Shown: piece after piece, positions 33,341 through 41,295 of the stretch
Position numbering within the stretch: position 1 is the first letter of the stretch
How the letters are laid out: each line of letters begins with the position of its first letter
From: Actinopolymorpha pittospori
GTDB lineage: Bacteria > Actinomycetota > Actinomycetes > Propionibacteriales > Actinopolymorphaceae
Direction: 5' to 3'
NCBI RefSeq assembly: GCF_014873875.1
Contig: NZ_JADBEM010000001.1
Location: 7,998,001-8,062,000 of the forward strand
DNA: 64,000 nucleotides
Position numbers and translations under genes: made by a program
The notes under the pieces: model-generated
Seen by the model: the letters and a program-made list of their open reading frames with translations, nothing else
Databases searched by the model: none
Told to the model about the DNA's origin: nothing

Positions 33341-33362
33341 CCCCGCATCGTACGGAAGAACG

Positions 33363-33399
33363 ACTCCGCCTCTCCCCATGAAACGGGGAGAGGCGGAGT
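33363..33399. terminator. Strong intrinsic terminator after the NlpC/P60 gene
   Basis: ACTCCGCCTCTCCCC at 33363-33377 pairs perfectly with GGGGAGAGGCGGAGT at 33385-33399 around the loop ATGAAAC. It lies 30 bases past the NlpC/P60 stop codon and before the peptidase-MA-like start, so it isolates the two transcripts. Confidence 0.88.
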
Positions 33400-33428
33400 G
33401 TGCGTCACTATGTGTGAAGTGTCGAACA

Positions 33429-34460
33429 CTAACCCGGTCGCACCGCTCCCGCGAAAGGCATGTACTTCATCTGGATGTATTCCACGCTCTTACCGGGGCG
33501 CGGCGCGTGGATCACCATGCCGTCGCCGGCGTAAATGCCGACGTGGTGCATGTCGCTGTAGAAAATCACCAGGTCGCCGGGCTGCAGCTGCGAGCGGGAC
33601 ACCTTGGCGGAAACGGCGTACTGCTGGCGGGACGAGTGCGGAAGGGACACACCGGCCTCGCGCCAGGCCATCATCGTGAGACCCGAGCAGTCCCAGCTGT
33701 TGGGGCCGGCCGCCGCGAAGACGTAGGGCTCGCCGAGCTGAGCGCGCGCGAAGTTGAGGGCGATCGCGCCGCGGCCACTGCCGGAGGGCGGCGGCGGAAT
33801 ACGCTCGTCGCCGCGGGTCGTGCGGTTTCTGGCCCGCTCCCGCTCCTCCGCGGCCTGCAGGCGGGCCCGCTCGGCTGCGGTGAGGCGGTCGAGTACGGCC
33901 TTCGCCTTGGCCGCGCTGGTGTCGGCGGCCTTCTTGCGCGCGGTCGCCGCGTCCCTGGCCTCGCGGTAGCGGGTCAGCTCGGCCTCGCGCGCGGCCCGCT
34001 GCTCCGAGAGTCGCTTCTGCTCCGACTGCAACTGACGGAGCAGGTCGCCCTGTTGGCCCGCGAACGCCTGCGCGGTGCTCATCTGGGCGAGGAATTCCTT
34101 GGGGTCGTCGGCGACGAGCAGCTGCACGGTGGTGTCGACACCACCGGTGCGGTATTCGGCCGCCGCGAACTCGCCGATGCTGGTGCGGAGCGCGTCGAGC
34201 CGCCCCTGCTGCCGACCGATGTCGGTGTTCAGCTTGCGGACGCGACGGTCGATGGTCTGCATCTGAGCTCTCAGCTCATTGGCCTGCTCGGTGACCTTCT
34301 CGGCCTTCGCGTAGAGGTCGTCAACCTGCTGACGCACCTCGTCAATGCTCCGGGTGGGCTCGGCATAGCTCGACCCGGGGATGGCCGCGACCATGGCGAT
34401 CGTGGCCGTGCCGACTGCTAGCAACGCACGCCCTGGAGGGCACTTGCGGCGGTTCGACAC
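33429..34460 (-). CDS. Secreted NlpC/P60 peptidoglycan endopeptidase with coiled coil (RipA-like)
   Basis: Cell-wall hydrolase of 343 residues. A signal peptide (about 1-33, ending SSYA) is followed by a long coiled coil (35-215) and a C-terminal NlpC/P60 domain. Catalytic residues are Cys258 in SWDCSGLTMMAW, His306 in MHHVGIYAGDG and His318 in VIHAPRPG. Such enzymes cut peptide stems to allow cell separation or growth. The GTG start at 34460 is preceded by AAGGAAGGGG. A c-di-AMP riboswitch fills the leader (34484-34640), and a near-consensus promoter lies upstream; a perfect terminator follows. Control by c-di-AMP matches the known link of this riboswitch to wall hydrolases. Confidence 0.95.
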   Translation of the reverse strand: MSNRRKCPPGRALLAVGTATIAMVAAIPGSSYAEPTRSIDEVRQQVDDLYAKAEKVTEQANELRAQMQTIDRRVRKLNTDIGRQQGRLDALRTSIGEFAAAEYRTGGVDTTVQLLVADDPKEFLAQMSTAQAFAGQQGDLLRQLQSEQKRLSEQRAAREAELTRYREARDAATARKKAADTSAAKAKAVLDRLTAAERARLQAAEERERARNRTTRGDERIPPPPSGSGRGAIALNFARAQLGEPYVFAAAGPNSWDCSGLTMMAWREAGVSLPHSSRQQYAVSAKVSRSQLQPGDLVIFYSDMHHVGIYAGDGMVIHAPRPGKSVEYIQMKYMPFAGAVRPG

Positions 34461-34483
34461 GGGCAGTGAGCCCCTTCCTTCCT

Positions 34484-34640
34484 CAGACGCATACCGGGTC
34501 AGCTGACGGGTTCGGGCCGGGAAGTCGCCCTACGGAAGGTTTGCCGGCTTGGTGGCCGACCAACCCCGATTCACCCCGGGATTGTTTGGGTCCCCGGCTC
34601 CCCGTCGGTGGTCTCCGACGAGGACTAAGCGAAGCGTCTG
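34484..34640 (-). ncRNA. c-di-AMP (ydaO/yuaA) riboswitch
   Basis: The leader RNA, read on the minus strand, has the class hallmarks in order: CGCTTCGCTTAGTCCTC, GGAGCCGGGGACCCAAAC, GGGGTGAATC, GGGCGACTTCCCGG and CCCGAACCCGTCAGCTGACC with a closing GGTATGCGTC. These match the ydaO consensus as I know it. It ends about 24 bases before the GTG of the NlpC/P60 gene, and the ribosome site lies directly after it, so ligand binding may control termination or access to that site. The riboswitch class normally turns expression off when c-di-AMP is high. Edges are approximate. Confidence 0.93.
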
Positions 34641-34687
34641 CCGCCGGCCCGGTGGACGGCTCACACAAAACAGACACTTGGCGCGGG

Positions 34688-34716
34688 ACTCTAGTGATCA
34701 CATCGTGATCTTTCAA
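34688..34716 (-). promoter_or_regulatory. Promoter of the riboswitch/NlpC-P60 transcript with dyad in its spacer
   Basis: On the minus strand the -35 TTGAAA (34716-34711) and -10 TAGAGT (34693-34688) are separated by exactly 17 bases. The spacer contains the perfect dyad GATCAC-ATC-GTGATC (34696-34710). The dyad could be an operator; a regulator bound there would block polymerase. The start site would be about 40 bases before the riboswitch. Confidence 0.7.
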
Positions 34717-34830
34717 ATCCCCACGGCGTGTTGCGTGCAAAGTTGAAGGAACCGCGTCGACACATCGTCGGATTTGCCACGACATTCCGTACGAATCGTG
34801 ACAGCTTCCTGGCCGAACGTGAGAATACCT

Positions 34831-35049
34831 TTACTGTGCGATCGGCATCACGTCCGAAATGTGGGGTTCGATCACCACTGTCGGGGGATTGTCCGGTGAC
34901 CAGAGGCCGGCCTCGGCCAACACCCGAAGTGCCCTGCGATCGGCCTCGTCCAGACCCGCCCCGACCGGCGGTGCGCCGAGGATGACCGTCACCACGCAGT
35001 CGCCGCAGTGTCGCCCCCGCGCCGCGCAGTGGTCGCAATCGATGCGCAT
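34831..35049 (-). CDS. Small conserved Cys-rich protein
   Basis: A 72-residue protein starting MRIDCDHCAARGRHCGDCVV with four clustered Cys (two in CxxC-like spacing), then TVILGAPPVGAGLDEADRRALRVLAEAGL. I know similar short proteins from other actinobacteria but no function. The Cys set suggests zinc or iron-sulfur binding. The ATG follows GGGAGGCAGG. It lies 78 bases downstream of the NYN-domain gene and is probably expressed from its own or that promoter. It is close to the start of the wall-hydrolase transcript, which is on the same strand. Confidence 0.75.
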   Translation of the reverse strand: MRIDCDHCAARGRHCGDCVVTVILGAPPVGAGLDEADRRALRVLAEAGLWSPDNPPTVVIEPHISDVMPIAQ

Positions 35050-35127
35050 GCTGCCTGCCTCCCGTCGTGCCCGACTGTTGCGGTGCGTAGGACGTTAGAC
35101 ACGACCACCGACAGCCCCGGAGCGGTC

Positions 35128-36450
35128 TCAGCGCGCGAGCAGTCGGACGAGCGCCTCGGCGGGGACCGGCCGGGCCCCCGAACGCCGGATCCCGTCGGCG
35201 ATCTCCCGGTCGCTCGAGACCACCACCACCGGCCGTCCGACCGGCTCCGCGGCCACCAACTGGCGGATCACGTCGTCCGCGCTGACGCCGGCCGGGCTGA
35301 AGCGGACCCGCACTCCGCGCGGCGCCGACACCGGCGGTGGAGCGGGCAGCTTGGCGCCGTCGAACACGCAGGTGATCTCGGCTCCGGTGCGCGCCGCGAG
35401 CCCGCCCAGCATCGTCACGAGGCGGGTCCGCTGCGTCTCCAGCGGCAGCACCGGCCACGCGGTCTTGGTCACGTTGTAGCCGTCCACGACGAGGTGGACC
35501 TGCGGGAGCGCGACCAGCGTCTCCAGGGAGACCACGTCCTCCGGACCGGAGATGGAGCCACCCGCGGCCGGCTCACGCGCCAGGACGGTGTCGGCGGGGC
35601 GGGACAGGGCGGGTGGCAGCGCGAGCTCCCGCCGGAGTCCCTGCGCGGCGTCGACCAGTGTGTCGAGGAGGAGACGCAGCCGGACGCTCGCCACGTCGCG
35701 ATCCTCACGGCTGGAGCGTCGGCTCGCCTCGATCGCCGCCTCGGCGTCGGCGATCCGAGCCCGTAACCGCCGCAGCTCGGCATCCGCCCGCGCGCTGTCG
35801 GCCGCCGCCTGGTCCCTGGCCAGCGCGGCCAGGCCGGCCTGGCGCTCGGCCTCCTCCTCGGCTGCCTTGGCCCGGTCGCGGGCCTGTCGGAGCGTCCGGC
35901 GCAGGGTGGTGTTCTCCTCCTTCAGCGCGGCCAGCTCGGCTCGACGACGCTCACGTTCCTGACGAGCGCTCGCCCGCGCCTCGGTGACCTGATCGCGCAG
36001 GCGGGTGACCGACTCGGCCTCGCGGCCTCCCGCGAGCACCGCCGACTCCCGGTCGAGCAGGTCGAGGACCTCACCGACGACCGACGTCCACCCACTCGGG
36101 CGCAGGAGGTAGGCCGTGGCCGCGACGTCGAGCGGATCGACCGCGGCGGGCCGGCGGCCCTCGTCCAGCGCCGCGGCGAGCTCGGGCACCAGTGCCCGCA
36201 CCCGGTCGGCGACCCGGGCCCGGAAGTCGGCGTCCGCGTCCACGGCGGCCGCGATCGGTATCGCCGCGAGCCGGGCGCGTCGGGCCGGGGCGAACCGCGC
36301 GAACGGTCGCAGCGGGGCCGGCACCTCCTCGGCCGCCAGGCCGCCGAGGGTGTCCGACGCCAACCCGACGACCCGTTGGCGCACCGGCTCGGGCAGTGGC
36401 CGGGCGAGGTCGTCGGTCCGATCGTCGTCGGACCCGGCTCCGTTGCTCAC
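35128..36450 (-). CDS. NYN (PIN-like) domain RNA-associated protein
   Basis: A 440-residue protein. Its middle (about 140-260) is a charged coiled coil with alternating Arg/Glu/Ala; the C-terminal 170 residues are a NYN/YacP-like nuclease domain: HLVVDGYNVTKTAWPVLPLETQR, ITCVFDGAKLP, GVRVRFSPAGVSADDVIRQL and VVVSSDREIADGIRRSG. Acidic residues of the PIN-type active site (Asp in VDGYNV, Asp in VFDG, Asp in SADD, Asp in SSDREI) are all present. An RNA-processing role is likely. I chose GTG 36450; the open frame runs further up without similarity. It is divergent from the methyltransferase gene. Confidence 0.85.
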   Translation of the reverse strand: MSNGAGSDDDRTDDLARPLPEPVRQRVVGLASDTLGGLAAEEVPAPLRPFARFAPARRARLAAIPIAAAVDADADFRARVADRVRALVPELAAALDEGRRPAAVDPLDVAATAYLLRPSGWTSVVGEVLDLLDRESAVLAGGREAESVTRLRDQVTEARASARQERERRRAELAALKEENTTLRRTLRQARDRAKAAEEEAERQAGLAALARDQAAADSARADAELRRLRARIADAEAAIEASRRSSREDRDVASVRLRLLLDTLVDAAQGLRRELALPPALSRPADTVLAREPAAGGSISGPEDVVSLETLVALPQVHLVVDGYNVTKTAWPVLPLETQRTRLVTMLGGLAARTGAEITCVFDGAKLPAPPPVSAPRGVRVRFSPAGVSADDVIRQLVAAEPVGRPVVVVSSDREIADGIRRSGARPVPAEALVRLLAR

Positions 36451-36577
36451 GGCTGCGAGCGTAATTGCCCGCCGGCGGTCGCCACGTGGAGCCCGGTGAC
36501 ACGGCCGCTGACCAGTGGGAACGCCGGTCCGAACGAGCGCGACCCAGGTGAGGTGAACGTGTCCGGCAGCTGGAAGC

Positions 36578-37357
36578 GTGGTTAACTTCCGCAGCGTGAC
36601 GACGAAGAACCGGGCCAACCCGCTCTACCAGATCCAGTACGCCGTACGAAATCCGGGCAAAGTGGCGCCATACGCCCGGCGTCTGGCCCGCGACCTCGTC
36701 CTACGGGTCCGCGCCCGCGACCACGTGAGCTACTACCGCGCCGTGATGAAGTCCGACACTGCGCGCAGTGCCGAGGCGGCCGTGGGCAGCAAGTCACACG
36801 ACCGCTGGCTCGCTCTCGGCACGATGCAGTTCGACTACCTCGTCGAACACGGCCTCAAGCCCACCGACCGGATGCTCGAGATCGGCTGCGGCAACCTGCG
36901 TGCCGGACGGCTGTTCATCGACTACCTCGACGCCGGCAACTACTACGGCATCGACATCTCCCCCGACATCCTCATCGCCGCCCAGCAGACGCTCGCCACC
37001 CAGGGGCTCCAGGACAAACTCCCCCATCTCACCCCCACCCGTGACCTGACGTTCGCGTTCCTGCCCGACGCCCACTTCACCGTCGCGCACGCCCACAGCG
37101 TGTTCTCCCACTCACCCCTGCACGTCATCGAGGAGTGCTTCGCGCACATCGGCCGGGTGCTGGCTCCCGGCGGCTTCTTCGACTTCACCTTCGACCGCAC
37201 CGAGGGACGCGAGCACCAGGTACTGCACGAGGACTTCTACTACCGCACCGAGACGCTGGTGAAGCTCGCCGAGCGGTACGGCCTGCGCGGACAGTTCATG
37301 GACGACTGGGAGACGCGCCCGCACGGCCAGTCCAAGATCCGCATCACCCACGGCTGA
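36578..37357 (+). CDS. Class I SAM-dependent methyltransferase
   Basis: A 259-residue methyltransferase. The SAM-binding motif is MLEIGCGNLRAGRLFIDYL (about 93-111), then YYGIDISPDIL, and a post-motif VLAPGGFFDFTF. The N-terminal 60 residues are basic and helical and may contact lipid, polysaccharide or nucleic acid. Substrate unknown. The GTG at 36578 is taken as the start; the internal GTG at 36596 has no better ribosome site. A hairpin (37366-37405) follows the stop. The gene is divergent from the NYN gene. Confidence 0.82.
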   Translation: MVNFRSVTTKNRANPLYQIQYAVRNPGKVAPYARRLARDLVLRVRARDHVSYYRAVMKSDTARSAEAAVGSKSHDRWLALGTMQFDYLVEHGLKPTDRMLEIGCGNLRAGRLFIDYLDAGNYYGIDISPDILIAAQQTLATQGLQDKLPHLTPTRDLTFAFLPDAHFTVAHAHSVFSHSPLHVIEECFAHIGRVLAPGGFFDFTFDRTEGREHQVLHEDFYYRTETLVKLAERYGLRGQFMDDWETRPHGQSKIRITHG

Positions 37358-37361
37358 GGTC

Positions 37362-37412
37362 GACGACCGCACCCGGCCGAGGCCCGGACCGCCCGCCGGT
37401 GCGGTGTTGTCG
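37362..37412 (+). terminator. Hairpin after the methyltransferase gene
   Basis: ACCGCACC at 37366-37373 pairs with GGTGCGGT at 37398-37405, and flanking GACG/CGTC bases extend the stem with a small bulge. It lies directly after the stop codon. The loop is long and there is no T run, so support is moderate. Confidence 0.4.
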
Positions 37413-37487
37413 TCGTCACACCAGGGCGTCCCCGCCGGGGCGAGTCGCTGCTCCGACATGTCGGTGGGCGCCCGTAGCTTCTGAGAC

Positions 37488-39374
37488 ATGACCGCCGAGG
37501 AGACTTCCTGGCCCGCCGCCGGCACGCCGTACGCCCAAGCGCCGGCGCCTGTCCCGGCAAGGTCCCCGGCGATGCATCAGGTGGCGCCCCAGGCGAGCCT
37601 CACCTCGGCCCCGAGACCGGTCCCGGTCGGCGTCCAGGCGAGCTTCGACGAGCTCGGCACCCCGCTGCGCGACGTCACCTTCTGCGTGGTCGACCTCGAG
37701 ACGACCGGCGGGTCGCCGCAGTCCGCGGAGATCACCGAGATCGGGGCCGTGAAGGTCCGGGCCGGCGAGATCCTCGGCGAGTTCCAGACCCTGGTCAACC
37801 CGGGCAACTCCATCCCACCGTTCATCGCGGTCCTGACCGGCATCACCGACGCCATGGTGGCCTCGGCGCCCGGGCTCTCCTCGGCTCTTCCGGCGTTCCT
37901 GCAGTTCGCCGAGGGCTGCGTGCTGGTGGCCCACAACGCACCCTTCGACGTGGGGTTCCTCCGGGCCGCGGCACACGCGCACAGCCAGCGCTGGCCGTCG
38001 TTCGAGGTGCTCGACACCGCCCGGCTCGCCCGGCGCGTGCTCACCCGCGACGACGCGCCCGACTGCAAGCTCGCCACCCTGGCCCGATACTTCCGCTCGG
38101 GCACCACTCCGAAGCACCGCGCACTCGGTGACGCGCGCGCCACCGTCGACGTTCTCCACGGCCTGTTCGAACGCCTCGGGCCACTGGGCGTGCACACGCT
38201 CGAGGAGCTGTCGGCGTTCAGCTCCCGGGTCTCCCCCGCCCAACGCCGCAAGCGGCACCTCGCCGACCACCTCCCGCACGCCCCTGGCGTCTACATCTTC
38301 ACCGACGACCGCGGCCGGGTGCTCTACGTCGGCAAGTCCAAGGACCTGCGCGCCCGCGTCCGCACCTACTTCACCGCCTCCGAGACGCGCTCGCGGATGG
38401 GTGAGATGGTCGGCCTCGCGAGCAAGGTGACCGGCATCGAGTGCGCCACGCCGCTGGAGGCCGAGGTCCGCGAGCTCCGGCTGATCGCGGCGCACAAGCC
38501 CCGCTACAACCGCCGTTCGCGGTTCCCCGAGCGAGCCACCTGGTTGAAGGTCACGGTCGAGCCCTTCCCGAGGCTGTCCCTGGTCCGGGAGGTGAAGGCC
38601 GACTCCGGCACCTACCTCGGACCGTTCGGCTCCCGCCGGGTCGCCGAGCAGGCGGTCGCCGCGATCCACGAGGCGTTCCCCATCCGGCAGTGCACCCAAC
38701 GGCTCTCCCGCTTCCCCCGGTCGGGCTCGGCCTGCGTCCTCGCCGAGATGGGCAGGTGTGTGGCTCCGTGTGTGGGCGCCGTCGACATGGAGACCTACGC
38801 CGCCCACGTCGCCGACGTGCAGGCCGCCATCGCCGCGGACCCCGCGCGCGTCGTGGAGGCGGCCAGCCGGCGGATCGGAACCCTGGTGGTCGAGACCCGG
38901 TTCGAGGAGGCAGCCGTGCACCGCGACCGGATGGCCGCCTTCGTGCGAGCCGCTGCCCGCACCCAACGCATGAGCGCACTGGCCCGCTGTCCGGAGGTGG
39001 TCGCGGCCCGGCGAACTCCCGAGGGCGGCTGGGAGGCCCACGTGGTGCGCCACGGCCGGCTGGCCGCGGCGGGCGTCGTCCCACGGGGTACGCCGGCACG
39101 GGCGGCGATCGACGTCATCGTCAGTGCTGCGGAGACCGTCGAGCCGCCGCCACCCCCGGCCCCCGCGGCCACCGCCGAGGAGACCGAACGCGTGCTGGCC
39201 TGGCTCGAGCTGCCAGGCGTCCGACTGGTCGAACTCTCGGGTGAGTGGAGCTGTCCCGTCGGTGGCGCGCAGTCGCGGCTGGAGTGGCTGGACACCGCGT
39301 ACGCCGCTCGCGACGACGTCGTACTCTGCGAGGACCGCAGGCGTCTGCGACCGGTGCACCGACCGGCGCGATGA
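37488..39374 (+). CDS. DEDDh exonuclease fused to UvrC-like GIY-YIG nuclease
   Basis: A 628-residue two-nuclease fusion conserved in actinobacteria next to the respiratory cluster. The N-terminal part (about 60-225) is a DnaQ/epsilon-type 3'-5' exonuclease with VVDLETTGG, VAHNAPFDVGFL and HRALGDARATVDVL. The middle (about 260-345) is a GIY-YIG domain: APGVYIFTDDRGRVLYVGKSKDLRAR, the catalytic Tyr/Arg/Glu pattern, followed by a UvrC-type Cys region (CVLAEMGRCVAPCVG). It resembles Cho/UvrC nucleotide-excision nucleases. The start is ATG at 37488; the first 50 residues are Pro/Ala-rich. A role in DNA repair or proofreading is likely but not proven. Confidence 0.9.
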   Translation: MTAEETSWPAAGTPYAQAPAPVPARSPAMHQVAPQASLTSAPRPVPVGVQASFDELGTPLRDVTFCVVDLETTGGSPQSAEITEIGAVKVRAGEILGEFQTLVNPGNSIPPFIAVLTGITDAMVASAPGLSSALPAFLQFAEGCVLVAHNAPFDVGFLRAAAHAHSQRWPSFEVLDTARLARRVLTRDDAPDCKLATLARYFRSGTTPKHRALGDARATVDVLHGLFERLGPLGVHTLEELSAFSSRVSPAQRRKRHLADHLPHAPGVYIFTDDRGRVLYVGKSKDLRARVRTYFTASETRSRMGEMVGLASKVTGIECATPLEAEVRELRLIAAHKPRYNRRSRFPERATWLKVTVEPFPRLSLVREVKADSGTYLGPFGSRRVAEQAVAAIHEAFPIRQCTQRLSRFPRSGSACVLAEMGRCVAPCVGAVDMETYAAHVADVQAAIAADPARVVEAASRRIGTLVVETRFEEAAVHRDRMAAFVRAAARTQRMSALARCPEVVAARRTPEGGWEAHVVRHGRLAAAGVVPRGTPARAAIDVIVSAAETVEPPPPPAPAATAEETERVLAWLELPGVRLVELSGEWSCPVGGAQSRLEWLDTAYAARDDVVLCEDRRRLRPVHRPAR

Positions 39375-39435
39375 GCCACCCATCCGTCCGCGGCACCGTC
39401 CGCCCAGCATCCAGCAGGCGCCCGAGGAGGCACCC

Positions 39436-39717
39436 GTGATCACGGCCATCGTGTTCGTCCAGGCAGACGTCGACCGCATCCCTGAGGTCGCGCAGCAGAT
39501 CGCCGAACTCGACGGTGTGAGCGAGGTCTACTCCGTGACCGGCGAGATCGACCTGATCGCGCTGGTCCGGGTGCGCGAGCACGACGAGATCGCCGACGTG
39601 GTGGCCGACCGACTCAACAAGGTGCCCGGGGTCACCGCGACCGAGACGCACATCGCCTTCCGGGCCTACTCCCGCCACGACCTCGAGGCCGCCTTCAGCC
39701 TCGGCATCGAGGACTGA
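39436..39717 (+). CDS. Lrp/AsnC-type ligand-binding domain protein (stand-alone)
   Basis: A 93-residue protein containing only the RAM/ligand-binding ferredoxin-like domain of Lrp/AsnC regulators: TAIVFVQADVDRIPEVAQQIAEL, VSEVYSVTGEIDLIALVRV and VPGVTATETHIAFRAYSRHDLE. No helix-turn-helix is present, so it may sense amino acids or modify a partner regulator. The GTG start at 39436 follows GAGGAGG by 5 bases. It is in the same direction as the nuclease gene, 61 bases downstream. Confidence 0.88.
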   Translation: MITAIVFVQADVDRIPEVAQQIAELDGVSEVYSVTGEIDLIALVRVREHDEIADVVADRLNKVPGVTATETHIAFRAYSRHDLEAAFSLGIED

Positions 39718-39885
39718 CCCTCAGCGCTGCCGACGGGTGACGCACGGCCGCACGCCACGGTGGCGGATCGGCCCGACGTCCGCTCCGCACCGCGCTGCGC
39801 GTGCTCGCGGAGGCGCCGACCTGTGGTCCGGATCCGTTCGACGGCCCGTCTCCCTCATGTGATCAGGACCCTTTAATCTTTGCGC

Positions 39886-41160
39886 ATGACGGAGAAGGCG
39901 CCCGGCTGGTACACCGACCCGTCCGGCATACCGCGAGCGTTTCGCTGGTGGGACGGACGCCAATGGACACAGGCGATCAGCGAGGACCAGCAGGCACCGC
40001 CGCCGGCCTCCGCCCCGCCTGTCGTGCCACCCGGCACCGGACAGCAGGACACGCGGGAAGCCCGACCCGGCACCGGTTCGTCGTCCGGTCCCACGGGACC
40101 CGACTCATCCGTCCCGCCCGGGTCCAACCAACCGGACCAGTTCGGCGCCGCCGCCCCCTCCACGCCACAGGGAGCCGGGTTTCCACCGCACGGAACCCCG
40201 GCGTACGGCGCCCCGTCGCACGGCCTCTCCGCGTACGGCGCACCGTCCCGAGGTCCGGCGGTCCCGCCGCCCGCGGGCGCGCCCGGACCGGGTTACCTCC
40301 CGCCGTGGGGCGAACGCCAGGGCGGCCCGGCCGGCCCCTCGGCGCCCGGCGGCCCGACCGAGGTCCTCACCCACGGGGCCGATCCGACCTCCCGCCGGGT
40401 GGGAGTCATCCTCGTCGGCGTGGCGATCGTCGCCGTGGTCGCCGCCGTCGTGAGCTACCTCACGTTCGTTCGTGGTGACGACCCTGCCGTCGACGCGGCC
40501 GCGAGCCCCACCCCGATCCCGACCCAGCCAGCCACGCCGCCGGCCATCGAACCACTGCCGTCCGACGAGCCCACGACACCGCCTGCCACGCCGTCGCCGA
40601 CCGCCCCGGCGTCGCCGTCCGGCACGCCCACTCCGTCGGTCACCGCGGGTGAACCCGACCCGAGTGTGAGCTCCCGCCTGGTGTTCGCTCCGTTGCCCAA
40701 CCCGTGGACCAGGGACGACGGGGCGGCCATGATCCTCCTCCAGGGCGTGGCCCAGACCCAGGTCACCGAGGAGCGCTACGACGGCGAGGAGAACTGGGTC
40801 GCGTTCATCGGCACCGGCGCCGCGAGTCCCGACTGGTACTCCCCCTCGGACTCACTCGCGGCCAACGCCGAACGCGCCGCGACGTGGTTCGCGAGGGCCG
40901 GCTTCCCCACGCCCAACGTCGACCGGGCCACCCAGACGAACCGTTCACTGCAGGTGGACGGGCACAACGCGCATCTCCTGCGACAGCACTTCACCTATCG
41001 CATTCCGCAGCTGCGGTCGCAGGGCGAGACGGTCTCCATCGTGGTCGTCGACCTGGGCGCGGACAAGGCCGGCATCCTCGTCGCCTCGATCCCCGACACC
41101 AACCCCGAGCTCAGGCAGGACGCGGAGAAGGCGATCAGCTCGCTGCGGGTCGTCGACTGA
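39886..41160 (+). CDS. DUF2510 membrane-anchored protein
   Basis: A 424-residue protein of unknown role. The N-terminal DUF2510 motif is APGWYTDPSGIPRAFRWWDGRQWTQ, of which the Trp spacing is diagnostic. A long Pro/Gly/Ser-rich region (about 40-165) leads to one transmembrane segment (VGVILVGVAIVAVVAAVVSYL, about 172-193), then a Pro/Thr-rich linker and an extracellular domain of about 180 residues resembling lipoprotein-type DUFs (VFAPLPNPW, WYSPSDSLAANAERAATWF). The ATG at 39886 is only eight bases after a -10-like TTTAAT, so the message may be leaderless. It converges with trpD on a large hairpin. Confidence 0.78.
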   Translation: MTEKAPGWYTDPSGIPRAFRWWDGRQWTQAISEDQQAPPPASAPPVVPPGTGQQDTREARPGTGSSSGPTGPDSSVPPGSNQPDQFGAAAPSTPQGAGFPPHGTPAYGAPSHGLSAYGAPSRGPAVPPPAGAPGPGYLPPWGERQGGPAGPSAPGGPTEVLTHGADPTSRRVGVILVGVAIVAVVAAVVSYLTFVRGDDPAVDAAASPTPIPTQPATPPAIEPLPSDEPTTPPATPSPTAPASPSGTPTPSVTAGEPDPSVSSRLVFAPLPNPWTRDDGAAMILLQGVAQTQVTEERYDGEENWVAFIGTGAASPDWYSPSDSLAANAERAATWFARAGFPTPNVDRATQTNRSLQVDGHNAHLLRQHFTYRIPQLRSQGETVSIVVVDLGADKAGILVASIPDTNPELRQDAEKAISSLRVVD

Positions 41161-41176
41161 GGACGGTCCCGCCGTT

Positions 41177-41234
41177 TCGCTTCGGCGATCTGCCGCGGAC
41201 CGGTACCCGGACGCGGCAGATCGTGACGAAGCGA
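41177..41234. terminator. Large composite hairpin between the DUF2510 gene and trpD
   Basis: GATCTGCCGCG (41187-41197) pairs perfectly with CGCGGCAGATC (41212-41222). An outer stem TCGCTTCG (41177-41184) pairs with CGAAGCGA (41227-41234). It lies between two convergent genes and probably terminates both. Confidence 0.75.
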
Positions 41235-41295
41235 CATCGCCGAGGAGGAGAAGCGTTGCGGGGGTGGCCCGCCGCCCTCCGCCGATCGGACGGAC

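Noticed and set aside
33341..33379. Upstream ATG (33379) as start of the peptidase-MA-like protein
   Set aside because: The codon lies in the loop of a perfect 15-bp terminator hairpin; the GTG at 33340 is more credible.
37416..39479. 687-residue minus-strand open frame
   Set aside because: Antisense of the DEDDh/GIY-YIG nuclease; no domain resemblance.
39880..39885. TTG at 39880 as start of the DUF2510 protein
   Set aside because: It adds only two residues and lacks a ribosome site; the ATG at 39886 is preferred.
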